DNA from: Actinocrinis sp046724665
GTDB taxonomy: Bacteria > Actinomycetota > Actinomycetes > Streptomycetales > Catenulisporaceae
Length of the DNA: 15,049 bases
Assembly (NCBI GenBank): GCA_046724665.1
Contig: JBKOWZ010000161.1
Span: 1 to 15,049 of the forward strand
Reading direction: 5' to 3'
Part shown: one piece after another, positions 7,234-14,036 of the stretch
How positions within the stretch are numbered: the stretch's first letter is position 1
Layout: every line of letters starts with the position of its first letter
The notes under the pieces: model-generated
Databases searched by the model: none
The model's input: the letters and a program-made list of their open reading frames with translations, nothing else
What the model was told of the DNA's origin: nothing
Made by a program: the position numbers and the translations under genes

Positions 7234-8289
7234 GTGAGGGCAGGTGTTCGGGCCGCGGAATCCGCGCCGGCCGGTTCCTCGTCGGAGAGGTTGTTCGCCT
7301 TGGCAGACCGGATAGTGGTGACCGGCGCGGGAGGCTTCATCGGCGGCCATCTTGTCAGCGCCCTGGTCCAGCTGGGGCATCGGGTCACCGGTATAGACGT
7401 CAAGCCATTGAAAGATTGGTGGCAGGTCTCCGAGGCCGACAATCGCGTGGCCGACCTGCGCGATCCCGAGAGTTGTTCGGACCTTTTGCGCGGCCGCCGG
7501 GTAGACACCGTTTATCACCTCGCCGCCGACATGGGCGGTATCGAGTACATCACCCGGCACGACTGGGAGTGCGCCACATCCGTCGCGATGACGGTGAACA
7601 TCCTGCGTGCCGCACGGGAGTACGAAGTATCGCGGTTCGTGTACACGTCCTCGGCCTGCGTCTATCCCAAGGGACTGCAAGGCCGCCGGCCGAAGCCGCT
7701 GCGTGAGACCGATATCGATCCTCCGGACCCGGAGGGCGGGTATGGCTGGGAGAAGTACTTCTCGGAGCGGATATGCCGGTACGCGGCCGACCGCATTCCG
7801 CATGTCAGGGTGGCGCGCCTTTTCAACGTCTACGGCCCGCACGGTGCCTGGAACGGCGGTCGGGAAAAAGCTCCGGCGGCCATCTGCCGAAAGGTCAACG
7901 AGTCGGCTTTCGGCGGGGACGGGCGGATCGTGCTGCACGGGGACGGATCGCAGCTGCGCAGCTACCTTTATGTCGATGACTGCGTCTCTGGACTGATCGC
8001 CGAGGCATCCTCGGCCTACGCAGATCCGGTGAACCTGGCCAGCCTCGAGGTGGTGTCCGTGGCGGATCTCGCCCGCCTTGTGGCGTCCATCGCGGATGTG
8101 TCGCTCGCTTTGGAGTTCGACCGGGATACCCCGACAGGTGTACAGGCGAGAATTCCCGATATTTCGCGCGCTGCACGTGAACTAGGGTGGCGGCCGTCGG
8201 TTTCGCTTCGGGAAGGAATGCGGAGGACATATGAGTGGGTGGCAGAGCAATCGGACAGCCGTCGCCGGGCGCGCGTTCGAGTCAATTGA
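7234..8289 (+). CDS. GDP-mannose 3,5-epimerase-like NAD-dependent sugar epimerase
   Basis: This extended short-chain dehydrogenase/reductase family protein has a Rossmann motif VTGAGGFIGG near residue 29. It matches plant GDP-mannose 3,5-epimerase at every landmark I can check: LAADMGG, SSACVYP (Cys142), YGWEK (Tyr170, Lys174), YGPHGAWNGGREKAPAA (Lys212) and GDGSQLRSYLYVDDCV. In the plant enzyme the corresponding Cys and Lys are the acid/base pair that inverts C3 and C5 of GDP-D-mannose, giving GDP-L-galactose and GDP-L-gulose. Substrate identity is inferred from these motifs. It is the first gene of a four-gene operon. GTG 7234 is chosen because AGGGGA (7221-7226) lies seven bases upstream. 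TTG 7300, with GGAGAGG (7284-7290), would begin four codons before the conserved core and is a serious alternative. GTG 7201 is also open. Codon use is less GC-biased than in neighbours. Confidence 0.87.
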   Translation: MRAGVRAAESAPAGSSSERLFALADRIVVTGAGGFIGGHLVSALVQLGHRVTGIDVKPLKDWWQVSEADNRVADLRDPESCSDLLRGRRVDTVYHLAADMGGIEYITRHDWECATSVAMTVNILRAAREYEVSRFVYTSSACVYPKGLQGRRPKPLRETDIDPPDPEGGYGWEKYFSERICRYAADRIPHVRVARLFNVYGPHGAWNGGREKAPAAICRKVNESAFGGDGRIVLHGDGSQLRSYLYVDDCVSGLIAEASSAYADPVNLASLEVVSVADLARLVASIADVSLALEFDRDTPTGVQARIPDISRAARELGWRPSVSLREGMRRTYEWVAEQSDSRRRARVRVN

Positions 8290-8317
8290 CGGGACGTCTG
8301 ACGAGGAAGATCCTCAG

Positions 8318-9136
8318 ATGAATCTGGTGCAGATCGAGCAGCGGCTGGCCGCCTTGTTGCGCGGGCTGCGCGGCTCGGACCTGGAGCCCGCCCGGGTCAC
8401 CCGGACCGGCGCCAACATCCAGACGGATCTGGACCAGCGCACGGACGAACTGCTCGCCCGGTCGCTGTGCGAGATCCTCGACGTGCCGATCATGTCGGAG
8501 GAGAGTCCTTACAAGAGCCTCGGCGGCGCCGGGCACTGCTGGATCGTTGACCCGATCGACGGCACGCTCAACGCCGTCGCCGGCACCGACGACTTCGCGG
8601 TGTGCGTCTGCCTGGTGCGGACCGATGATTTGCAGCCGCTGGTGGCCGGCGTGTACCTGCCACGGTCCGACCAGCTCTATCGCGCGGTCCTGCGACACGG
8701 TGCGTTCCTGGAGGACCGTCGGTTGCTCTTGCCGGGCGGCGAGCGTGAACGCTGGCGATCGGATCAGAAGATCGCGGCCTTCGGCGTGCCGAAGGACGGG
8801 CCGGCTGTGGCGGACCGGATGTCCGGCAGCCTTCGGCGCCTCTACGCGGGAGGCTGGGTGACCCGGCAGACGGGAGCCGCGTCGATCGACATCTGCCGCG
8901 TCGCGAGCGGCACCTGGTCGGCCTTCTTCGAATACGGGCTGATGTTCTGGGATTTCGCGGCGGCGGCCCTGATCGCCGGCGAGGCCGGCTGCACGGTCCG
9001 CGCCGTTCCGCGTCGTGCGGGCCTTGCCGGGCAGCCGGTCCTCGAATACGACTTCATCGTCGCCGGCTCGCCGCGGATCCACGCCGAGGTCTCGGCGGCC
9101 ACCGGTATTCTCCCCATCGAGTCCGGTCAGGGCTGA
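8318..9136 (+). CDS. Inositol monophosphatase family (Mg-dependent) sugar phosphatase
   Basis: This 272-residue protein has the lithium-sensitive phosphatase signatures: SEES around Glu61-Glu62, WIVDPIDGTLN with Asp78 and Asp81 (metal ligands), GAASIDICRVASG, and FWDFAAAALIAGEAG with Asp212. All expected metal-binding positions are present, so it should be active on a phosphate monoester. Family members hydrolyse inositol phosphates, sugar phosphates such as L-galactose 1-phosphate, or nucleotide 3'-phosphates. The upstream epimerase makes a sugar 1-phosphate derived from a GDP-L-sugar an attractive substrate, but this is inference. The start ATG at 8318 is preceded by GAGGA (8303-8307) and lies 28 bases after the epimerase stop. 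A longer frame from 8231 has no supporting homology and would overlap the epimerase. Its stop overlaps the next start as TGATG. Confidence 0.88.
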   Translation: MNLVQIEQRLAALLRGLRGSDLEPARVTRTGANIQTDLDQRTDELLARSLCEILDVPIMSEESPYKSLGGAGHCWIVDPIDGTLNAVAGTDDFAVCVCLVRTDDLQPLVAGVYLPRSDQLYRAVLRHGAFLEDRRLLLPGGERERWRSDQKIAAFGVPKDGPAVADRMSGSLRRLYAGGWVTRQTGAASIDICRVASGTWSAFFEYGLMFWDFAAAALIAGEAGCTVRAVPRRAGLAGQPVLEYDFIVAGSPRIHAEVSAATGILPIESGQG

Positions 9137-9921
9137 TGAGCGTTCTCATCAACGTCGTCTCCCTCATCGGAGTCCTGCCGGTGGCGGTCGCGATCTGGTA
9201 CTGGCTGCAACGCTATCAACGCGGGCGGGCTCTCCTGCGCTTCACCGCGGGCAGTTCCATAGACATGGTGCTGACGACGTCGTCGGTGGCTCCTGCTGTG
9301 CACGGTGTGCCCGCACACCGGCCGCTCACCGGGTACGGCCAGGTGAGGGCGGTCGCGAGTTGCGCCAAAGCGCTCGCTTCGCTCTACCCGCGGACCCCGG
9401 CGAAGATCCATCTCAGCGGCTTCATCAGCAACCGGCTCGATCGCAACGTGGTCGTCTTCGGCGGACCGGCGAAGAACGAGGCGGCCCGCGCCCTGCTGGA
9501 GGACCTGTCCTCGCGCTACGAACTCGAGGACTTCGTGTTCGACGACGTGGGCGACACGCTCAGGATCGTCATTCCTGGGCAGCCGGCCTACGAGACGACC
9601 GGATTCTCGCCCAACATGTCCGAGGGATTCCCGGCGACCGACTACGGGATCGTGATCGCCGCGTTCCACGCCGGCCACGAAGGCAAGGCCTTCCGGCAGG
9701 TCCTGTGCGCCGGCTTCACGACCTACGGAACCTATGCCGCGGCGGAGTACCTCTTCGACGACCTGGTCAAGCTGTCCCGCCGCGGTCTGGCGCGGGTTCT
9801 CGGCTTCCGCCTGACGTATCGCCCGATGTCGTTCGTCGCCATCGTCTCCGCGCGCTTCTCGCGTGACGAATGCATCGAGATCCATCGAGTCTTCGCCGCT
9901 CCGCTGAAGGCCAAGGGGTAG
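9136..9921 (+). CDS. Membrane-anchored protein of unknown function, in sugar-enzyme operon
   Basis: I do not recognise this 261-residue protein as a named family. Residues 1-23 form one transmembrane segment followed by a basic stretch (RYQRGR), so the rest should be cytoplasmic. The soluble part looks like an alpha/beta fold. After a helix beginning TGYGQVRAVASCAKAL come VVVFGGPAKN (Gly109-Asn114), TDYGIVIAAFHAG (Asp169 region), and GFTTYGTYAAAEYLF (Gly198 region). The Gly-rich turns and the conserved-looking Asn and Asp suggest binding of a nucleotide or phosphorylated ligand, but no standard Walker or Rossmann motif is present. The start overlaps the IMPase stop by one base and its own stop overlaps the GMC start, so translation is coupled to both enzymes. 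It may tether the pathway to the membrane or sense its ligand. Both ideas are inference. Confidence 0.8.
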   Translation: MSVLINVVSLIGVLPVAVAIWYWLQRYQRGRALLRFTAGSSIDMVLTTSSVAPAVHGVPAHRPLTGYGQVRAVASCAKALASLYPRTPAKIHLSGFISNRLDRNVVVFGGPAKNEAARALLEDLSSRYELEDFVFDDVGDTLRIVIPGQPAYETTGFSPNMSEGFPATDYGIVIAAFHAGHEGKAFRQVLCAGFTTYGTYAAAEYLFDDLVKLSRRGLARVLGFRLTYRPMSFVAIVSARFSRDECIEIHRVFAAPLKAKG

Positions 9922-11339
9922 TGGGCAGAATCGCGGTCATCGGTTCCGGAGCCGCCGGGTTGACCGCGGCGGTCGAACTCGCGCGCGGCGGCCATCTCGT
10001 CACCGTCTTCGAGAGCGGCCCGGCTCCGGACGATCGGGTCACCGACGCGCTGCTCTCGGGTGAGCTCAGACGATCCCTCATCGAAACGTACCGGCGCCCG
10101 GCGGGTGACCACGTCACGGTACGCACCGGACGGCTGTCCCAGGTGCGCGACTGGGTCGGTTGGACGTCGAGCCAGGTCGGCGGGGGTACGGCGGTCTGGG
10201 GCGGTCTCTGCGGCAGGCCTGCCCGGGCCGACTTCGCGCGGTGGAACCGTACGGGGCTGTCCTACGAGGAGTTTCAGCCGTGGTTCGCCGATGCCGAGTC
10301 ACTCCTCGGCGTGCGCAGCCCCAGCGTGTGCGCGCCGCCGGCACACGGCGGCGCACCGGGTGAAGCGGCCGCCACCCTGGCGCGATCCCCCTGGAGGTTC
10401 CACCCGGCCCCGCTCGCCGAGACGGCGCGGATACGCTGGGGGCTGGAACCGCCGCGCCGGCTCGCCGAGCTCTGGCCCTGGCGGCAGGCGGCACTCGCCG
10501 CGCGGCTCGGCGTCGAGATCCGCACCGAAACCAGGATCACCGCGCTGGAACTGGATGAACGCGCCGCCTGCGTGCGCGCACTCGTGGCCATGACGAAGAG
10601 CGGCCGATGCGAGCGGGAGGGCTACGAGGCGTTCGTCCTCGCCTGCGGAGCGATCCAGACGGTGCGTCTCCTGCTGCTGTCCGGCGCCGACCGGTTCTCG
10701 ACGGCGTCCGCGCGGCTCATCGGCAGATACATGTCCTTCCACACCTTCGGCCCCCGGCTGCTGGTGCGGGCCGCGGCGAACGCGGTCCGGTATCCGCTGG
10801 TGACCCGCCGCCCGCCGGACGAACTGCGGCTGCGCGGCTTCGTCTCCGTTCACAGCACCGGGTCGCCGGGCCGGGATTGGGCCTTCGCCCCGGAATCCGA
10901 GTCCGAACAGTGCCTGGACTTCCGCTATACCGGCGAGGACCAGGCACTGCCCGGAAACCGGGTCGTGCTCAACCACGCGCTGAAGGACGCCTGCGGCCTG
11001 CCCACGGCGCTGGTGGTCCGGCCGGAGAATCGGCGCGACCGCAGGGCTCACGGCCTGATGGCCGCGGCCATCTCGAAGTACGTGGCTCAGCTGTGGCCGC
11101 AGCGTTCGGTCGTCCGCTCGAGCACCTTCGCCGAGGACTGGTCCCGCGTCGGAGACCACCAGATGGGCGGTTGCCGGATGAGCCCGTCCGCGGCGGCGGG
11201 AGTGACGCGCCCCGACGGCAGAATGCATGATCTCGCGAACGCCTATGTCGTCGATGCGAGCACGTTTCCCACCGCGCTTCCCGTGCCTCCGACCGTCGCC
11301 GTCGTCGCCAACGCGCTACGCGTCGCACGAGGGCTCTGA
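9921..11339 (+). CDS. GMC-family FAD-dependent oxidoreductase
   Basis: This 472-residue flavoprotein begins with the FAD-binding motif IAVIGSGAAG (residues 4-13), ending in VTVFESG. It has the GMC signature GGGTAVWGGLCGRP, a central substrate domain, and a C-terminal domain with HQMGGCRM (His413) and AYVVDASTFPT. GMC enzymes oxidise sugar or alcohol hydroxyls, with flavin taking the hydride. His413 fits the conserved catalytic base. The second catalytic position, normally His or Asn about 40 residues later in an NPT-like motif, reads VPPT here, with Pro456 in that place. No signal peptide is visible, so it should be cytoplasmic. GTG 9921 is chosen because it overlaps the previous stop (TAGTG), has GAAGG and AAGGGG upstream, and places the FAD motif at the very N-terminus. 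It likely oxidises a product of the preceding enzymes. Substrate unknown. Confidence 0.87.
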   Translation: MGRIAVIGSGAAGLTAAVELARGGHLVTVFESGPAPDDRVTDALLSGELRRSLIETYRRPAGDHVTVRTGRLSQVRDWVGWTSSQVGGGTAVWGGLCGRPARADFARWNRTGLSYEEFQPWFADAESLLGVRSPSVCAPPAHGGAPGEAAATLARSPWRFHPAPLAETARIRWGLEPPRRLAELWPWRQAALAARLGVEIRTETRITALELDERAACVRALVAMTKSGRCEREGYEAFVLACGAIQTVRLLLLSGADRFSTASARLIGRYMSFHTFGPRLLVRAAANAVRYPLVTRRPPDELRLRGFVSVHSTGSPGRDWAFAPESESEQCLDFRYTGEDQALPGNRVVLNHALKDACGLPTALVVRPENRRDRRAHGLMAAAISKYVAQLWPQRSVVRSSTFAEDWSRVGDHQMGGCRMSPSAAAGVTRPDGRMHDLANAYVVDASTFPTALPVPPTVAVVANALRVARGL

Positions 11340-11355
11340 CCTCGCGCCAAGCGTT

Positions 11356-12021
11356 CTACAGGATGGCGTAGACGACGACGTTGTCGAGGTAGTGGCCCCC
11401 GGCGAACCCGCCGCCGCAGGTGATCAGGCGCAACTCCGGGTCGGGGCGCGCGCCGTAGACGTCCTGCGTCGGGAACGCGTCCTTCGGGTAGGTCTTGACC
11501 AGCATGACGTGGAAGGTGACGCGCCGGCCGGAGCTCAGGCCTACGGTGACGGCGTCGCCGGGCTTGAGCCGCTTGAGGTCGAAGAACACCGCCGGTCCGC
11601 CGACCGAATCGACGTGCCCTGCGATCACCGCGGGTCCGTTGCGGCCGGGCACCGGGCTGCCGGTGTACCAGCCCGCCTCGGTCTGGTTGGTCGGCGGCTC
11701 CAGCGCGCCCGACGCGTCCAGCCCGAGCGTCTGGAGCGTCGAGCGCACGTTGATCGCCGGGATCTCGATCGAGATCGGACGCTGCGTCGCAGCGCCTGTC
11801 GCGGCGCCGCTCGGGCCGCTCGCCGAGGTGGACGGCGCCGTATCCGTGGGCTGAATCGTCACCGCGCCGGACGCGTGCAGTCCGTTGGCGTCGCGATGCG
11901 AGAGGGCCCACAGGCCGGCGCCCGCCGCGGCCGCCAGCACCACGCCGCCGACGGCGGTCCACGCGGCGGACCGGCGTCCGCCGAACCAGTACGGCCTCGC
12001 GTGCTTGGGCTTCCACCTCAT
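11356..12021 (-). CDS. Class F sortase
   Basis: This 221-residue membrane-anchored transpeptidase has a basic N-terminus, one transmembrane helix (about 19-41) and a Ser/Thr/Ala linker. The sortase beta-barrel starts near SIEIPAINV (84-92). The catalytic His lies in AGHVDS (His136) and the nucleophile in LITCGG (Cys202). The NGPAVIAGHVDS and PELRLITCGG patterns and the small size are typical of class F sortases of Actinobacteria, which join surface proteins to the cell wall or each other. No Arg occurs after Cys202; the C-terminus reads HYLDNVVVYAIL. The ATG at 12021 is 18 bases after the stop of the DUF4397 gene, with a poor Shine-Dalgarno, so coupled translation is likely. The adjacent DUF4397 protein is the obvious candidate substrate. 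Confidence 0.88.
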   Translation of the reverse strand: MRWKPKHARPYWFGGRRSAAWTAVGGVVLAAAAGAGLWALSHRDANGLHASGAVTIQPTDTAPSTSASGPSGAATGAATQRPISIEIPAINVRSTLQTLGLDASGALEPPTNQTEAGWYTGSPVPGRNGPAVIAGHVDSVGGPAVFFDLKRLKPGDAVTVGLSSGRRVTFHVMLVKTYPKDAFPTQDVYGARPDPELRLITCGGGFAGGHYLDNVVVYAIL

Positions 12022-12039
12022 GGCTGTGTCACGTCTCTG

Positions 12040-12897
12040 TCACGTCGATCGCTTGCGTCGCCGGGTGAGTCCGAACCCGACCAACCCGACGGACCCGAGG
12101 GCGGCGACCAGCAGCACGACCCAGCCGGCCGGCATGGCGGATCCCGGGCCGCCCTGCCGGGCCGTGCCGCCGAAGCCGGTGCTGACGCCGCCCTTCGGCG
12201 CGACGCTGGTGCCGGTCGCGTCGCTGAGGCCGAGTATCTGAGGGCTGCTGCCGGAACCGTCGAGCACGGCCAGGGTGTACGTGCTGCCCGCGGTGAAATC
12301 CAGTTGCGTGGTTTTGTCAGCGGCCTGCGTGGTGACCTTGACGGCACGCGAGCCCGGGGCGAGCAACTGGTAGGGGCTGACGTCGGGGAAGCGCAGGCCG
12401 GCGGTGAGCACGTCATCGCCCACGTTGACGGACGCCGTCGGGTTGCGTTGTGAGGCCTCGATGACGCGGACGCTGACCTTGCCCTGCGGAGTGTCCAGCT
12501 TGTCGGCGAGCACCTTGAGCGTGAGCGCCGAGGACGTGCCGAGACCGGCGACCGTGTAGGCCTGGCCCACTGCCACCTGGACCTGGGCGCTGATCACGGG
12601 TTTCGCCGTCGCCGCGGCATCGGCGCCGCGCATGGCCACCAGGTAGTCGCCGGGCGCCAGCGACTGGTACGGCGAGAGCGTGCCGTATGCCACGTGCTTG
12701 AGCACCAGTTGCGCCGTTGAGCCGCCGTACGGGTACAGGTAGACATCGACCGGCGGGGTGTCGGGGGAGAGGTGGGCGAGCCGCACCCAGCCGACCGTGG
12801 ACGTCGTACCGGCGACGGCCGGCGCCGGGAGCGAGGACACGAACGTCAGTGCTATGAGACCGGCGACCGCGAGCGGTGCGCGTATCCGTGCGCTCAT
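12040..12897 (-). CDS. DUF4397 domain surface protein with C-terminal membrane tail
   Basis: This 285-residue exported protein has a signal peptide (about 1-29, ending APAVA) and two DUF4397-type repeats. The first begins VRLAHLSPDTPPVDVYL and contains YQSLAPGDYLVAM. The second begins VSVRVIEASQ and contains YQLLAPGSRAVKV. A Gly/Ser/Thr-rich linker leads to one transmembrane segment (about 256-276) and a basic end (RRRKRS). The layout is a cell-wall sorting signal without an LPXTG motif. ATG 12897 is chosen because GGAG lies seven bases upstream and a clean signal peptide follows; the frame stays open far upstream but that part overlaps the next gene. DUF4397 proteins are commonly encoded beside class F sortases in Actinobacteria. 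The function of the domain is not established; it is probably a beta-sandwich displayed on the cell surface. Confidence 0.87.
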   Translation of the reverse strand: MSARIRAPLAVAGLIALTFVSSLPAPAVAGTTSTVGWVRLAHLSPDTPPVDVYLYPYGGSTAQLVLKHVAYGTLSPYQSLAPGDYLVAMRGADAAATAKPVISAQVQVAVGQAYTVAGLGTSSALTLKVLADKLDTPQGKVSVRVIEASQRNPTASVNVGDDVLTAGLRFPDVSPYQLLAPGSRAVKVTTQAADKTTQLDFTAGSTYTLAVLDGSGSSPQILGLSDATGTSVAPKGGVSTGFGGTARQGGPGSAMPAGWVVLLVAALGSVGLVGFGLTRRRKRST

Positions 12898-12959
12898 TTC
12901 TCGACTCCGTGGAGGGCTAAGGCTTTGCGCGGCGGTGACCGTGGCGGCCACCGGCCGGA

Positions 12960-14036
12960 TCAGGGACTCGCGGCGGCGAGCAGGCCGAGCGGCTCGGGCT
13001 GAGTGAAGGTTATCCGCAGGCCGTTGGGTTCGGCGACGGCCGCGGCCGGCCGATATGGCGGCTTCTGCGCGGCCAGCAGCGCGAGCAGGGACCGGGCCTG
13101 CGGCGAGGTCCCGGTGGCCGAGCGGCCGTCGATCGAGAAGAGCACCATCGTCGCGGTGGGGATGTCCGGCCCCGAGCCCGGCCCCGGCGCGCCGAACGAG
13201 GCGAGGGCGACCGTATGCGAGGCGCCTAGCAGCGCCAGCAGCGAACACAGCCGGCTGTCCACCATGCCGTCGGCCAGCGCGATGGACTGGTTGGGGTTGC
13301 TCACGGCGATCCGCGGGTTGTGTATGAGGTCTGCGCCCACACGCTTGCGGGCGGCGCGATCCTGCGTCAGCCGCTGCGTGTAGTCGGCGGTCCCGTGCGG
13401 TGTGACGGCCCTGACCTCGACGAGGTCGGCTCCGCTGCCGAACGAGGCCAGCGGCTGGGCGGACGTGATCGAGGCCAGCGCGGTGCCGAGGGCGGCGCGC
13501 GACGCGGCGGTCGCGACCACGACGTCGGCACTCGCGATGGCGCTGACGTCCGACTCGGAGGCGATCGTGGACGTCGCCGACACGCCGTCCTGCTTCAGCA
13601 GGGCACAGAGATCCGCGTCGCAGGCCACCTTGTGCGTCGTACCGACCGCGATCGAGACCCACTTGGCGGCCTCGAGTTCGGCCGTCGTCAGGGTGGCGCC
13701 CGTCATCGAGGACGAAGGGCTCGACGACGGCTGCGCGGCGCCGTTCGCGCCGCCGCGATGCGTCGAGGCGAGGGCGACGCCGACGCCGCCGGCCGCCAGG
13801 GCGACCACACTCAGCGCGCTGATGATCACCTGCTCGCGCCGCGGCCGCGAGCGGTGCAGGCGGCGCGGGGCGCGTGGTGACCGTGCCGCGTCCGCCTCGT
13901 CGCCGGAGTCCTGCTCCGCGGGCCGCTCCTGCTCGGGCCGTTCCTGAGCACGATCGGTCTGCCGGCGCGCCGTGAGCATCCGTTCGATGGCGTCGAACTT
14001 GCTCATCAGGTCGTCGGGCATCGGGTCATCGCCCAC
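12960..14036 (-). CDS. Single-pass membrane protein of unknown function, first gene of sortase operon
   Basis: I recognise no named family. The 358-residue protein has a charged cytoplasmic N-terminus of about 70 residues, rich in Arg, Glu and Gln, including LMSKFDAIERML. One transmembrane helix (about 71-92), a Ser/Pro linker and an extracellular region of about 240 residues follow. The outer region seems to have two related halves: CDADLCALLKQDGVSAT in the first and DSRLCSLLALLGASHTVAL in the second. Cys residues next to LCALL and LCSLL might form disulfides. The GTG start is preceded by AGGGGGTG at good spacing; internal ATGs six and eleven codons in are alternatives. It lies 62 bases upstream of the DUF4397 gene on the same strand. 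It could be a partner, regulator or cargo of the sortase system. It does not show a zinc-binding anti-sigma motif. Confidence 0.8.
   Translation of the reverse strand: MGDDPMPDDLMSKFDAIERMLTARRQTDRAQERPEQERPAEQDSGDEADAARSPRAPRRLHRSRPRREQVIISALSVVALAAGGVGVALASTHRGGANGAAQPSSSPSSSMTGATLTTAELEAAKWVSIAVGTTHKVACDADLCALLKQDGVSATSTIASESDVSAIASADVVVATAASRAALGTALASITSAQPLASFGSGADLVEVRAVTPHGTADYTQRLTQDRAARKRVGADLIHNPRIAVSNPNQSIALADGMVDSRLCSLLALLGASHTVALASFGAPGPGSGPDIPTATMVLFSIDGRSATGTSPQARSLLALLAAQKPPYRPAAAVAEPNGLRITFTQPEPLGLLAAASP

Noticed and set aside
8231..8317. Earlier ATG for the IMPase at 8231
   Set aside because: It would overlap the epimerase by 59 bases and add residues unlike the family. ATG 8318 has a Shine-Dalgarno and starts at the family boundary.
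11326..11345. Possible terminator hairpin CGAGG/CCTCG between the convergent GMC and sortase genes
   Set aside because: Only five base pairs with a seven-base loop and no T-run. It includes the GMC stop codon region and is too weak to call.
12023..12046. Short direct repeat TGTCACGTC upstream of the sortase start
   Set aside because: Two nine-base copies overlapping the end of the DUF4397 gene. This could be chance in GC-rich sequence, and nothing else supports a binding site.
11227..12453. 408-codon plus-strand frame over the sortase and DUF4397 genes
   Set aside because: Shadow of the two minus-strand genes, which have signal peptides, catalytic motifs and domain repeats.
12898..13662. 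Upstream extension of the DUF4397 frame
   Set aside because: It would overlap the preceding membrane protein gene completely and hide a clean signal peptide that begins at 12897 with a good ribosome binding site.
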